Shown one piece after another: positions 50,602-59,595 of a DNA stretch of 64,000 nt. Source of the stretch: Verrucomicrobiota bacterium (GTDB lineage: Bacteria; Verrucomicrobiota; Verrucomicrobiia; Limisphaerales; J093); the NCBI GenBank assembly GCA_027493615.1, contig JAOSKK010000038.1:372001-436000 (forward strand), read 5' to 3'. Every line of letters begins with the position of its first letter. Positions within the stretch are counted from its first letter, which is position 1. The notes below the pieces were generated by a model. That model did not search any database and had not been told where the DNA came from. It worked only from the letters and a program-made list of their open reading frames with translations. A program made the position numbers and the translations under genes.

Positions 50602-51149
50602 TCCGCGGCGCGGATGGCCGTGAGGCCGATGCCGGCGACGAGCAGGCCGAAGACGAGTCGGGCGGCGCAGGTCAGGCGGATACGCTGGTCATCGCGGGTC
50701 ATCCATCCGATGACATCGCGCAGGCGCCAGGGCGAGATGGAATACCAGATGGCGGCCACGATCCAGACATACGCCCAGGTGGTCACCACCAGTCGCCACG
50801 GTGTGTCCACCCATCGGATGGCGTTGAGGGTGAAGTGCGCGGTCAGCAACACCACCACTGCCAGGCCGCGTACGGCCAGGAAATCACGCACGAACAGGCA
50901 AGCGCCGAGGCCCACCACGGCAAAACCGACAAACAACACCGGCTTGAACGCGGCGAAATCGGCGATCTGATCCTGGCGCAGGTTGTACAGGAACCAGACC
51001 GTGCCAAGCGGCATCAGGAGATAACCCCAGAGTTCGGAGCGGGGAAACCGGCGGAGGGCTTCGCCGAACCGGGCCGGCTGGACCAGGCCGTAGATCTGCG
51101 GGAGCGCAAAGCCCAGGCCAAGAAGCGTGACGAGAAGGGAAGCCTTCAT
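50598..51149 (-). CDS. Polytopic membrane protein of unknown function
   Basis: 183 residues with five or six predicted membrane helices (LVTLLGLGFALPQIYGLVQP, YLLMPLGTVWFLYNLRQ, VLFVGFAVVGLGACLFVRDF, AVVVLLTAHFTLNAIRW, WAYVWIVAAIWYSI, LVFGLLVAGIGLTAI). No family is recognised. It is coupled to miaB upstream (ATGA overlap) and to the GT9 gene downstream (GTGA overlap), which hints at a role with the cell-envelope glycosyltransferase. Confidence 0.75.
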   Translation of the reverse strand: MKASLLVTLLGLGFALPQIYGLVQPARFGEALRRFPRSELWGYLLMPLGTVWFLYNLRQDQIADFAAFKPVLFVGFAVVGLGACLFVRDFLAVRGLAVVVLLTAHFTLNAIRWVDTPWRLVVTTWAYVWIVAAIWYSISPWRLRDVIGWMTRDDQRIRLTCAARLVFGLLVAGIGLTAIRAAE

Positions 51150-52503
51150 GCGGGATTCAGAATCACCGGGTCGCCGTACAACGTGGTCGCGCTCGCCCGC
51201 AGGACCCGGATGTCCATCACCTGTCCGACATGGCGCGGCGCACCTTCGAAGACCACAATCCGGTTGCAGCTTGTGCGGCCCTCGAGTCGTGCCGGGTTCT
51301 TGCGGCTGGGCCCTCGACGAGCACGGCCAACCGCCGGCCGATCAATCGTTGCAGATGTTCCTGGCTCACGCGATTGACCTGCTCCAGCAACCGGGCGTGC
51401 CGCGCCTCGATCTCGGCGATGGGCAACGCCCCCGGCAGGCTCGCTGCCGGTGTCCCCCGACGGGGCGAGTACTTGAACACAAACGCATTGTCGAACGCGG
51501 CCTCCCGTACCAGATCGAGCGTGGCGGCGAAGTCCGCTTCCGTCTCCCCGGGAAAGCCGACGATCAGATCGGTGGTCAGGCCCAGGTTCGGCCGGGCGGC
51601 CCGCAGCCTCTCCACCAGATCCAGGTATCGGGCCCGCGTGTAGCCGCGGTGCATGAGTTTGAGGATCCGGTCGCTCCCGCTCTGGGCGGGCAGGTGGGCG
51701 CTGGAGCAGAGTCGGGGGAGCCGCGCATAGGCCGCCACGAGATCGTCTCCGTAGCCCTTGGGGTGGGGCGAGGTGAACCGGATGCGCTCGATGCCCGGCA
51801 CGGCATGGACGGCTTCGAGCAGTTGGACGAACGGGGTCTTGCCGTCCTGCACCGGCAGTTCCCGCCGGCCATAGCTGGTAACGATCTGCCCCAGCAGGGT
51901 GACCTCCCCGCACGCCGCGCTCCGCGAGGCCACGGCATTCGTCCACGATGTCCTCGATGCTGCGGCGGCGCTCCCCCCGCGCGTCTGCGGCACGATGCAG
52001 AACGTGCAGCGCTGGTTGCAGCCTTGCATGATGCTCACGTATGCGGTCACCGGCCGGGCGGCCCCGGCGAAATCCAGGAGATGCTCGCGAATGTGCGCCT
52101 CGCTCCCGGGTTCCTCGCCCACCTCACACACCGATGCGGACTGACCTGCCCGCAGGGCTTCGGCGAACTCCGCCGCCCGGTGCAGCTTCTGCGTTCCGAG
52201 GACCAGGCGCACCCCGGGAGCCTCGCGCAGCAACGCTTCCCCATGGCTTTGCGCCATGCACCCAAGAAACCCCAACACCACCTCGCGCCCCCGCTTGCGC
52301 GCCTTGGCCGCTACTTGCGCCATCTTCCCCAAGGCCTTCTGCTCGGCGGCGTCGCGCACGCTGCAGGTGTTGAGCAGGACCACGTCCGCGGCGGCCTCGC
52401 TCGGGGCCAGCGAATAGCCGCGGGCCAGAAACTGAGCTGCGACCGCTTCGGAGTCGCGCTCATTCATCTGGCAGCCATAGGTCTTGATGAAGACGGAGGG
52501 CAT
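51146..52503 (-). CDS. miaB: tRNA-2-methylthio-N6-dimethylallyladenosine synthase, frameshifted
   Basis: This radical-SAM methylthiotransferase acts on i6A37 of tRNAs. The UPF0004 domain has KTYGCQMNERDSE, LLNTCSVRDAAEQKALG and LGFLGCMAQ (three cluster cysteines). The radical-SAM motif is QGCNQRCTFCIVPQTRG, then EVTLLGQIVTSYG and SSAHLPAQSGSDRILKLMHR. The C-terminal TRAM domain is read in another frame (NRIVVFEGAPRHVGQVMDI). Compensating frame changes lie at about 51970 (C6) and 51912 (C4), and a third is near 51310. About 452 residues in all. First gene of a three-gene coupled operon. Confidence 0.93.
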
Positions 52504-52644
52504 GGTCCCAAAGACGCGCCAAGGTACGGGAACCGGGTCGGCGTTGAAAAGGCGGAAGATGGCCTCGCGAACCGCCCACCCCCCGCCCGGGGCACCAGGG
52601 TCTGGCCTGGGCGCTCCGTCCTTCGCCGGGATCTGAGACCCGCT

Positions 52645-52715
52645 GTAGGCGCCGACGTAAGGAGGCGAAGCCGCGGTGCCCCGGGACGGAGACGCCTCCT
52701 CACGTCGGCGCCTAC
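52645..52715. repeat. Family-A palindrome
   Basis: The arms GTAGGCGCCGACGTAAGGAG and CTCCTCACGTCGGCGCCTAC enclose about 25 bp. It lies in the gap between divergent miaB and ridA. Confidence 0.85.
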
Positions 52716-52834
52716 GGTGGAGACTTGACCTCGCGCCCGGCCCACCCGCGGCTTGACCGCGCTTTCCCCGGGCGGCTAGATCCCTGCGGCACTTCCGGCG
52801 CGTCAGGCTGCGCCCCGGAGTTGCGCGATCCCTT

Positions 52835-53218
52835 ATGCCAACCAAGACCATCCTTCGTCCGGCCGCCGCGGCGGCTCCTGTGGGGCCCTACAACCACGCG
52901 GTGCGCGTGGGCGACCTCCTGTTCTGCGCGGGCCAGATTCCCCTGGATCCCGCCACTGGCCAACTGGTGGCCGGCGACATCACGGCCCAGACCGTCCGGG
53001 TGCTCGAGAACATCAAGATCCTCCTCGACGCGGCGCAGGTGGGGTTCGCGAACGTGGTGAAGACCACGGTCTTCCTGGTGGACCTGGCGGACTTCGCGGC
53101 GATGAACGAGGTCTATGCCCGCTACTTCACCACCGAACACCCCGCCCGCAGCACGATCCAGGTGGCAGCCCTGCCGCGCGGGGCGCAGGTCGAGATCGAG
53201 GTGATCGCGCACTGTTGA
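52835..53218 (+). CDS. ridA: RidA family enamine/imine deaminase
   Basis: A 127-residue YjgF/YER057c/UK114 protein: VGPYNHAVRVGDLLFCAGQI, PLDPATGQLVAGDITAQTVR, LENIKILLDAAQVGFANVVK and YFTTEHPARSTIQVAALPRG with the catalytic Arg. It hydrolyses reactive 2-aminoacrylate-type intermediates made by PLP enzymes. The gene is complete, with family-typical length. Confidence 0.95.
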   Translation: MPTKTILRPAAAAAPVGPYNHAVRVGDLLFCAGQIPLDPATGQLVAGDITAQTVRVLENIKILLDAAQVGFANVVKTTVFLVDLADFAAMNEVYARYFTTEHPARSTIQVAALPRGAQVEIEVIAHC

Positions 53219-53292
53219 GCGGACGCGCCTGAGGAAACTCATTGCCGGGCTGGCGGGTGGGTGCTATAGCCGCACCAACATACGCAAGCCCT

Positions 53293-54243
53293 ATGGACTC
53301 ACCTCAAAGCCGTCGCTCGTTTGTCAAGGGTTCATTACTCGCCTCTGCCACCCTGGCCCTGGGTCCCACCGCAAGCTCGCGGTCCGTTCTGGCCGCCACG
53401 CCTGCCGCCCCGGCACCGGCCGGCGAGTTGCCCAAGGGCCGGCTCGGGTCCCTCGAAATCAGCCGACTTCTGCTCGGCGGCAATCTGCTCACGCACTACG
53501 CGCACAGCCGCGATCTCCGGTATGTGTACACTCTGACGCGCCACTACAACACGCGCGACAAGATCTTCGAAACGATGGCGCTGGCGGAGGCCCAGGGCAT
53601 CAACGCCCTGGTGATCCACACCGCGGACGGTGTGCTCGACCTGCTGAAGGAGTACCGCCAGAAACGCGGCGGGAAGATTCGCTGGATCATCTGTCCCACG
53701 GCGGCCATCGAACCGGGCTTGAAGGAGTTCCGCGCCCAGATCACGACCATGGTCGCCGACGGCGTGGACGCCCTCTACATGTGGGGGGTGCGCTCTGACG
53801 CCCTGGTCCATGACGGGCGGGTGGACCTCCTGGCCGAGGCGGTTGCGTTGGCGCGGTCGTTGGGTGTGCCCTGCGGTGTGGGGGCACACAACCTCGAGGT
53901 CATCTCCGCCTGCGAGGCGAAGCAGGTGCCGGCGGATTTCTACATCAAGACCCTGCACCACCAGAACTACCCGACCGCGAAGTTGAACTTCGACTCGAAC
54001 TGGTGCCCGGATTCCGAGGCCGTGATCGAGACCATGGAGGCGGTCAAGAAGCCGTGGATCGCCTTCAAGACCATGGCCGCGGGAGCGATCCCCCCGCGGA
54101 GCGCCTTCCAATACGTCCTCGAGGGCGGGGCGGACTTCGTCCTTGCCGGCATGTTCGACTTCGAGATCGCCGAGGATGTCCAGGTCTTCAAGGAAACGCT
54201 GGCCGCGAGTCGTCCCAAGCGCATCCGTCCGTGGGTGGCCTGA
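53293..54243 (+). CDS. Tat-exported TIM-barrel protein (aldo/keto-reductase-like)
   Basis: 316 residues. The twin-arginine signal is SPQSRRSFVKGSLLASATLA. The barrel begins PKGRLGSLEISRLLLGGNLL and continues with ALAEAQGINALVIHTADGVL, ADGVDALYMWGVRSDALVHD, ARSLGVPCGVGAHNLEVISA and ADFYIKTLHHQNYPTAKL, then KPWIAFKTMAAGAIPPRSAF and FVLAGMFDFEI. The order of strands is that of aldo/keto reductases, but I cannot find the Asp-Tyr-Lys-His tetrad, so a different activity or a binding role is possible. Confidence 0.75.
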   Translation: MDSPQSRRSFVKGSLLASATLALGPTASSRSVLAATPAAPAPAGELPKGRLGSLEISRLLLGGNLLTHYAHSRDLRYVYTLTRHYNTRDKIFETMALAEAQGINALVIHTADGVLDLLKEYRQKRGGKIRWIICPTAAIEPGLKEFRAQITTMVADGVDALYMWGVRSDALVHDGRVDLLAEAVALARSLGVPCGVGAHNLEVISACEAKQVPADFYIKTLHHQNYPTAKLNFDSNWCPDSEAVIETMEAVKKPWIAFKTMAAGAIPPRSAFQYVLEGGADFVLAGMFDFEIAEDVQVFKETLAASRPKRIRPWVA

Positions 54244-54252
54244 CCGGTGGCT

Positions 54253-54322
54253 CTAGGCGCCGACGTGAGGAAGCGACCGGTATCACCCCTGGCCCAAGAC
54301 GCCTCCTCACGTCGGCGCCTAC
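54253..54322. repeat. Family-A palindrome
   Basis: The arms TAGGCGCCGACGTGAGGAAG and CGCCTCCTCACGTCGGCGCC enclose about 25 bp. It starts 10 bp after the stop of the exported TIM-barrel gene. Confidence 0.85.
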
Positions 54323-54530
54323 GACGGGTATGTGATTCCGGGCTTGAACGGATGCGGGAGAGACGCACCGCCTCGCCAAGATCCGTGTCATCCGAGGAAC
54401 CCGCGGTCAAAGCCCGGAGTCTTGACCGACCGCGGATGGCGCGGATTTCGCGGATGGGTTGGACGGCAGAGTGCCGGCCGGGACCGGCGGTGAGAATGGC
54501 TTGAACCATTAACCAAAGAAGAGGTCGACC

Positions 54531-54722
54531 ATGGCCAAGTGTCCGCATTGCAGGAAGGCTGTCACTCTCAAGATCAAGGGAAGCCCGCCACCCGAAGCCC
54601 GGGAGCTCCACCGCGAGGTGGTGGGAGCGGTGAAGAAGGAAGTCATGTATTCCTGTCCCCATTGCGACTGCGTCCTGGGTTTCGCTTTCTTCTTCGGAGG
54701 CGTGTTGACGGGACGACCATGA
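54531..54722 (+). CDS. Small zinc-ribbon protein
   Basis: 63 residues with two CxxC pairs (MAKCPHCRKAV and SCPHCDCVLGF) about 38 residues apart and a helical middle (PPEARELHREVVGAVKKEVM). It probably binds one zinc. It has a purine-rich leader (AAAGAAGAGG). The stop overlaps the start of the GNAT remnant. The family is not recognised. Confidence 0.7.
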   Translation: MAKCPHCRKAVTLKIKGSPPPEARELHREVVGAVKKEVMYSCPHCDCVLGFAFFFGGVLTGRP

Positions 54723-55010
54723 GCAGGGTTCGCGTGCGGGATGAAGTGGCGGCCGACGCGGCGCGGATCCGGGAGCTCACGGAGCGGGCGTTCCGCGGCG
54801 CGCCACACACGTGCAGGCGGTAGCATCACAGCTCGTGGACGCCCTGCGTGAGGCGGGTGCGTTGACCTTGTCGCTGGTGGCGGAGTCGGCATGGGGGGTG
54901 GTCGGACACACCGCCGTGTCGCCGGTGATCGTCGCCCACCCGGACGGCGGGTGGTTGGGGATGGGACCGATCTCGGTGGTTTTCGCTGGCGTGAACGGGC
55001 GGGCTCTTCT
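54719..55010 (+). pseudogene. Truncated GNAT acetyltransferase
   Basis: The start VRVRDEVAADAARIRELTER and, in another frame, SQLVDALREAGALTLSLVAE, VVGHTAVSPVIVAHPDG and WLGMGPISV follow the GNAT N-acetyltransferase pattern. The frame changes near 54800. The protein ends right after GPISV, so motif A with the acetyl-CoA loop (R/Q-x-x-G-x-G/A) is missing; the next gene begins there. Confidence 0.7.
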
Positions 55011-55844
55011 ATGCCTGCACCCATGAAAACCCGCTGTCACATTCCTGCACAGGACTTCGCCTCCAATCGAGTCTCCCGGAGTTCGGGACGACCGGCCTTC
55101 ACGCTCATCGAACTGCTGGTGGTGATCGCGATCATCGCGATCCTCGCCGGGATGTTGCTGCCTGCGCTGGCGAAAGCGAAGGCCAAGGGCCAGCAGACGG
55201 TCTGCATCGGCAACCTGAAGCAGTTGCAGCTCTGCTGGATCATGTACGCCGGCGATCACCTCGAGAACCTTGTTCCCAACGACCCGAATGTCGGGCCCGG
55301 ATCGAAGTCCTGGATTCTCGGCTACATGCAGGACAACCACGTGGACTCGACCAACGCCTCGCTCATCGCGAAGGGAACGCTCTTCCGCTACAACGACGCC
55401 ACCGCCATCTACCGGTGTCCGGCCGATCTGGGACGCTCGACGTTCGGCGGCAAGAAGCTGCTCCGGGTGCGCTCGTACGCCATGAACTGTTACATGAACG
55501 GCGAGGACGTCGGGCTCAACTTCGGCGGGTATCGTGGCTATCAGGTGAACCGGAAGACCGCCGACATCACCCGGCCCGGACCCTCCAGCGCGTTCGTCCT
55601 CCTGGATGAGCACCAGAACAGCATCGACGACGGCCATTTCGGCTTCAATCCCGAGGGCGACAAGTGGATGAACCTGCCCGCCATGTGGCACAACAACGGC
55701 TGCGACTTCTCGTTCGCCGATGGCCACGCCGAGATCCTCAAGTGGCACGACCCGCGGACGCTCGCCCTGAAGGTCATCAACAGCATTTCGACCCCGAACA
55801 ACGCCGACCTGCGCCGGCTCCAGGCGATTCTCGCGACCAAGTGA
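55011..55844 (+). CDS. Prepilin-type N-terminal methylation domain protein with H-x9-DG motif
   Basis: 277 residues. The type IV pilin-like signal is RPAFTLIELLVVIAIIAILA, with the conserved Glu at position 5 of the mature end. Then come LAKAKAKGQQTVCIGNLKQL and LCWIMYAGDHLENLVPNDPN. The C-terminal H-x9-DG motif is HNNGCDFSFADGHAE. This family is greatly expanded in Planctomycetota and Verrucomicrobiota (DUF1559-like) and is presumed to be processed by prepilin peptidase and exported by a type II/IV pilus-like system. An alternative start is at 55023. Confidence 0.9.
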   Translation: MPAPMKTRCHIPAQDFASNRVSRSSGRPAFTLIELLVVIAIIAILAGMLLPALAKAKAKGQQTVCIGNLKQLQLCWIMYAGDHLENLVPNDPNVGPGSKSWILGYMQDNHVDSTNASLIAKGTLFRYNDATAIYRCPADLGRSTFGGKKLLRVRSYAMNCYMNGEDVGLNFGGYRGYQVNRKTADITRPGPSSAFVLLDEHQNSIDDGHFGFNPEGDKWMNLPAMWHNNGCDFSFADGHAEILKWHDPRTLALKVINSISTPNNADLRRLQAILATK

Positions 55845-56296
55845 CGCTCGGAAGCGCCAAGTTCAAAGGTCAAAGCTCAAGGGACGCGGCCTGTTCCTGC
55901 CGGACCTGCTCAGTGACCATGAACCGCCGAAGGTGCAGGCTGGGAGCCCGCACCCCAGGTTCGTAGCGAGTTCCAGCGACGCGGGAGGCGCCAAGCCCCA
56001 GGTCCAAGAGAACCAGGTCACTTCCCCAATCCCCGATGTTCGTAATCGGTGGAGGGACTCTTAGTCTTGGGTTCTCCGCCGATTACGAACATCGGGGATT
56101 GGGCTGAGGGAGGCGCTCCATGAGCGTGTGGTGCGGACTTCCAGCCTGCACCTTCGGCGGTTCATGGCCCCCGGCGCGTCCGCGAGGAACAGGACACTTT
56201 CCCTGAGCTTTGAGCTTGGTGCTTCCCTTGAGCTTTGAACTTTGAACCTGGAGCTTCCCTTCCTCGCGCTGGGCGCGGACCGACGTACCGCGGCAA
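55845..56296. repeat. Composite repeat: family C, family B, family C
   Basis: This 450-bp gap between convergent genes holds an inverted family-C unit (55880-55962: CCATGAACCGCCGAAGGTGC), a family-B palindrome (56024-56103) and a direct family-C unit (56128-56240: GTGCGGACTTCCAGCCTGCA, GGTTCATGG, GAACAGGACACTTTCCCTGA). The order matches 30781-31062. Short GAGCTTTGA-type repeats follow. No gene is seen. Confidence 0.75.
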
Positions 56297-59200
56297 CTAT
56301 TCGTGCGAGGCCTTTTCGAGGGCCTGGCGCGCGGCCTGACGCATGGCTTCCTTGCGGGAATCGCCCGAGGCGGGTTCGTTGGCAGCCAGGCGCCAGGCGG
56401 CGAGGGCTTCGGCTTTCCGGCCCAGGGCGGCCAGCGCGTTGCCGCGGCGGTAATGGATGTGGGCTTCGCGCGCGTTCTCGAGTTTGCCGGTGGCCAGGTT
56501 CTCGGGGTATTCGAGGGCGCGATTGAACTCGGCCAGCGCCTCGGCGGCACGACCCGCTGCAAGGTGGGCGTCACCCAGCGCGAGGTGGGCTTCTTCGAAC
56601 AAGTCGTGCGCTTCGCGGGCACCTTCCCAGATGGTGATGCGAACCGAGTCCAGCAGGCGCGCGGTGGCGGCGTAGTCGCCCAGGCGCGAGTGGGCCCGGG
56701 CCAGCAACGCCACGAAGTCGGAGCGACCTTTGCCTTCCTCAAAGGCGGCCTGCAGACGGTCGCGAGCGAGCATGGTCAGGGCGCGCTTCTCGTCGCCGGA
56801 AGCCTGGTCAGCGAACTCATAGAGGATGCGGGCGAGGTCGCGCGCAACGATGCAGTCCGCCGGGTCGGCCTCATTGGCCTTCTCGAGCCACGAACGGGCG
56901 GTGCGCCGGTCGTTGTCCAGGGTCTTGGCCGCCATGCCGAGGGCGCGATAGGCGATGACGGGTTCGGCACCGAGCTCGGCGGCTTGCTGCCAGAGGTTGC
57001 GGGCTTCGGCGTGTCGGCCGAGATGGAACAGGAGATGGCCGAGGTAGAGGGCGAGCTTGCCGTGGCGCGGGTGGGCGGCCCAGGCGCTCCGGAGCGGTTC
57101 GAGGGCTTCGAGATGATGCGGGAACACGCCCGCCGCGGGGGTGTCGGCGATGGAGCCTTCGAGTCGCGCGAGAATGGCAGAATCCTCGGCGTAGCGTCGG
57201 AAGCCCTGGGCGGTCCAGAGCGCGGCGAGGGGGTCGGAGTGGCTGGACTTCACGTAGAAGGCCGTCAGCAGCCGGTGCAGCGTTTCATCCTGGCCCAGCC
57301 CGGCGTATTCGGCGGCCAGGTCGAGCAGGGCCACGGGTTGGGCGTCGAGCACCTGCCGGAGCGTGGGCGCTTCGGCTTCACCTCCCGCCAGCCACAGCAG
57401 ACTGAGAGCGAACGTGTCCAGCGGATTCACCGTCAGGTTCTGGCGGGCGATGCGGACGGCGCGGGCGGTGTTGCCCAGTTTCCAATGGGCGAAGGCGAGG
57501 CGACTGCGGCAAACGGGGTCCGATTGCCACGGGCCGGTGGCGGCAAGTGTCTCCACCACCCGCGCATAGTGGCCCGTCCGGCTGTACAGCTTCGCCACCA
57601 GCGCGCGACCAGCCACAGCGGTGGCGGGGTCCAACGCGGCCGCCCACGCGGCATCGAGGGCCGCGGCATGATCCCCGGAACGCTCGGCGGCAACGGCCAG
57701 AGCGTGCTGGGCGAGTCCCGACAGCGGATCGGCGAGAATGGCGGCCGTGGCGTCCGACACGGCCGCGGCCGGATCGGCGTCGAGGTTCAAGAACGCGAGC
57801 CCCATCCGGGCGCCGGCGGACTTGGCGTCCTTCTCCAGCGCCTGGCGGAAGTGGTTCCCGGCTTCGGTGAACCGCGCAAAGAGGAAGTCCGTCCACCCGG
57901 CCTGCACCAGTTCGGACGCTGTCTGCGGGGCTGCGCCTTGGCGGGCGGTTGGCGGTCGGGGAGCTCGAGAGGGATCCGGAACTGGGCGAGCCATTCGTCC
58001 TGGTGATCGAGTTGCACATCGAACCACTCCTCCTCAGCGAGCGCCGCGGGCAGTTCGAGCAACAACCGCGTCGGCGCCCGGGGTGAGACGTCGCAGCGGG
58101 CGGTCACGGCTCGGCGCATTCCGGGCAGGCCCAGTTCCACACCGAGATTCGACCACGTGCCCGACCCGAGCAGGCGCAATTCGAGGCGGCTGCCGGAGCG
58201 ACGGGTTTCGATGGCGAGGTCCTTGTTCGCAAAGGTGAAGCCGCCCAGGCCGTGGACCGGGTACCACCACTCCTGCCACTCGACGGCTTCGCAGGGGTCG
58301 AGCCGCCCGACCTCGCCCTGGGTGAGCAGCGGGCCGGTCTGGACTTCGTTATAGGGGCCGTCGTCGTCGGTGAGATCGGCCTGGTGCATGGTGCCGTAGC
58401 CGCCCCAGCCCCAGGTCCAGGCCTTCTTGCCCGGGAGTTGATGGTGGTTGCCGAAGGCGACGATGCCGCGGTCGAGATCGTTGTTGTACGACCCGAAGAA
58501 GTCCTGGTCGCAATACCAGGCGAAGATCGAGGAGGCATCCTGGTAGTTGGTGCCGTAGCTGAGGTCTTTGCCCTCATGGATGGGCCAGCGGAAGAACTGT
58601 TCGGCGCCGTGATCGGTGCCCAGCGTCATGGGATAGATGAAGCGGAAGCCGGGGGTGTTGGGCACGGCGGTGCAATTCCAGAAGTAGTAGGGGCGTATGG
58701 TCGGGGTGGGATTGTAGATGCGGATGCGTTCCTCGAGGAAGGAACGGCCCGGGCGGAGGGTGACGATCACCGTCCATTGCGTGCCGTAGATGCGTTCGGT
58801 CTCGCCGATGGCGACCGATAGCGAGCCGTCCCGGGCACGGGGGAGCACGAGGACCGGCACGGGCTGCATGCACCCAACGGTGTGGCCTTGCGGGCCCGTG
58901 TTCCACTCCACGCCGCCCGAGGTCCAGGCGCCGGCCTGGCCGATGAGGGCGGGTTTGATGACGTTGTTCACGTAGAACATGGGCTGGCCGGTGGTCTTGT
59001 CGATCACCTCATGGATCTTGCCGCCCAACTCGGGGAGGAACGTGACGCGCAGGTACTCGTTCTCGAGGATGACGGTCCGGTAGGTGCGGTCGGTCTTGTC
59101 CCGGCTCAGGAAGTCGAGCATCGGGTAGGGGTAGATGTTCACGCGGTCGGTGCCGCGGAAGTAGGGGTGTTTGACGGCGGCCCAGGGGTAAGTGGGGAGG

Positions 59201-59302
59201 GTGATCTGGCCGTGGGAGGCGCGGACGGTGTCTTGGGCGAGGGCGGAGGGGGGCGGCGAGTGCCAGCCACCAGGCCGCGAGCAGGGCAGGGGACGTTTTC
59301 AT
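56297..59302 (-). CDS. Exported DUF5107-TPR protein, frameshifted
   Basis: About 1000 residues. A signal peptide starts at 59302 (MKTSPALLAAWWLALAAPL). The frame shifts at G6 59248-59253 into a DUF5107 domain: TVILENEYLRVTFLPELGGK, GGVEWNTGPQGHTVG, PYYFWNCTAVPNTPGFRFIY, GTMHQADLTDD and EAVEWQEWWYPVHGLGGF. This beta-rich fold resembles carbohydrate-mutarotase-like domains. A second shift near 57930-57960 leads into about 14 TPR-type repeats (AGNHFRQALEKDAKSAGARM, LALYLGHLLFHLGRHAEARN, AALGRKAEALAAWRLA). This DUF5107 plus TPR architecture is known from many bacteria, but its role is unknown; glycan binding or processing is a guess. Confidence 0.82.
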
Positions 59303-59560
59303 GGATGGATCGCGATGGCCCGGAGTCTGCGCCGCGGCCGCCGCCAGGGCCAGCGGAAAGAAGGTCGGGGTCGGACCACGCGAAGGCGTTGATTGCCTGT
59401 GAGTGGACTGCCCTGCGGGGCGCTCCTGACCGCTTGTGGGCCCCTTTTGCGGCCTGATCTCTGCCTGCAAGCACCGCGTCGCTCTCACGATCACCCGTCC
59501 AAGGGTTGACGTGGAATCGCTTCCCGTGGCCCGACCCCGAGCTCCGAGGGGCGTCGATCA

Positions 59561-59592
59561 GGACATGACAAAGTCAAGAACTGACCCCTTTG
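59561..59592 (-). repeat. Single arm of GGGGTC-type repeat
   Basis: On the minus strand: AAAGGGGTCAGTTCTTGACT, then TTGTCATG. It begins 4 bp after the stop of the helicase gene. It shares the GGGGTC plus TTRAC-WTT design with 3411 and 45001, but no inverted partner is present. Confidence 0.55.
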
Positions 59593-59595
59593 GTC

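Noticed and set aside
51217-52851. miaB start far upstream at 52851
   Set aside because: The extra N-terminal 116 residues are non-conserved and contain the family-A palindrome; MPSVFIKTYGCQMN at 52503 is the normal start.
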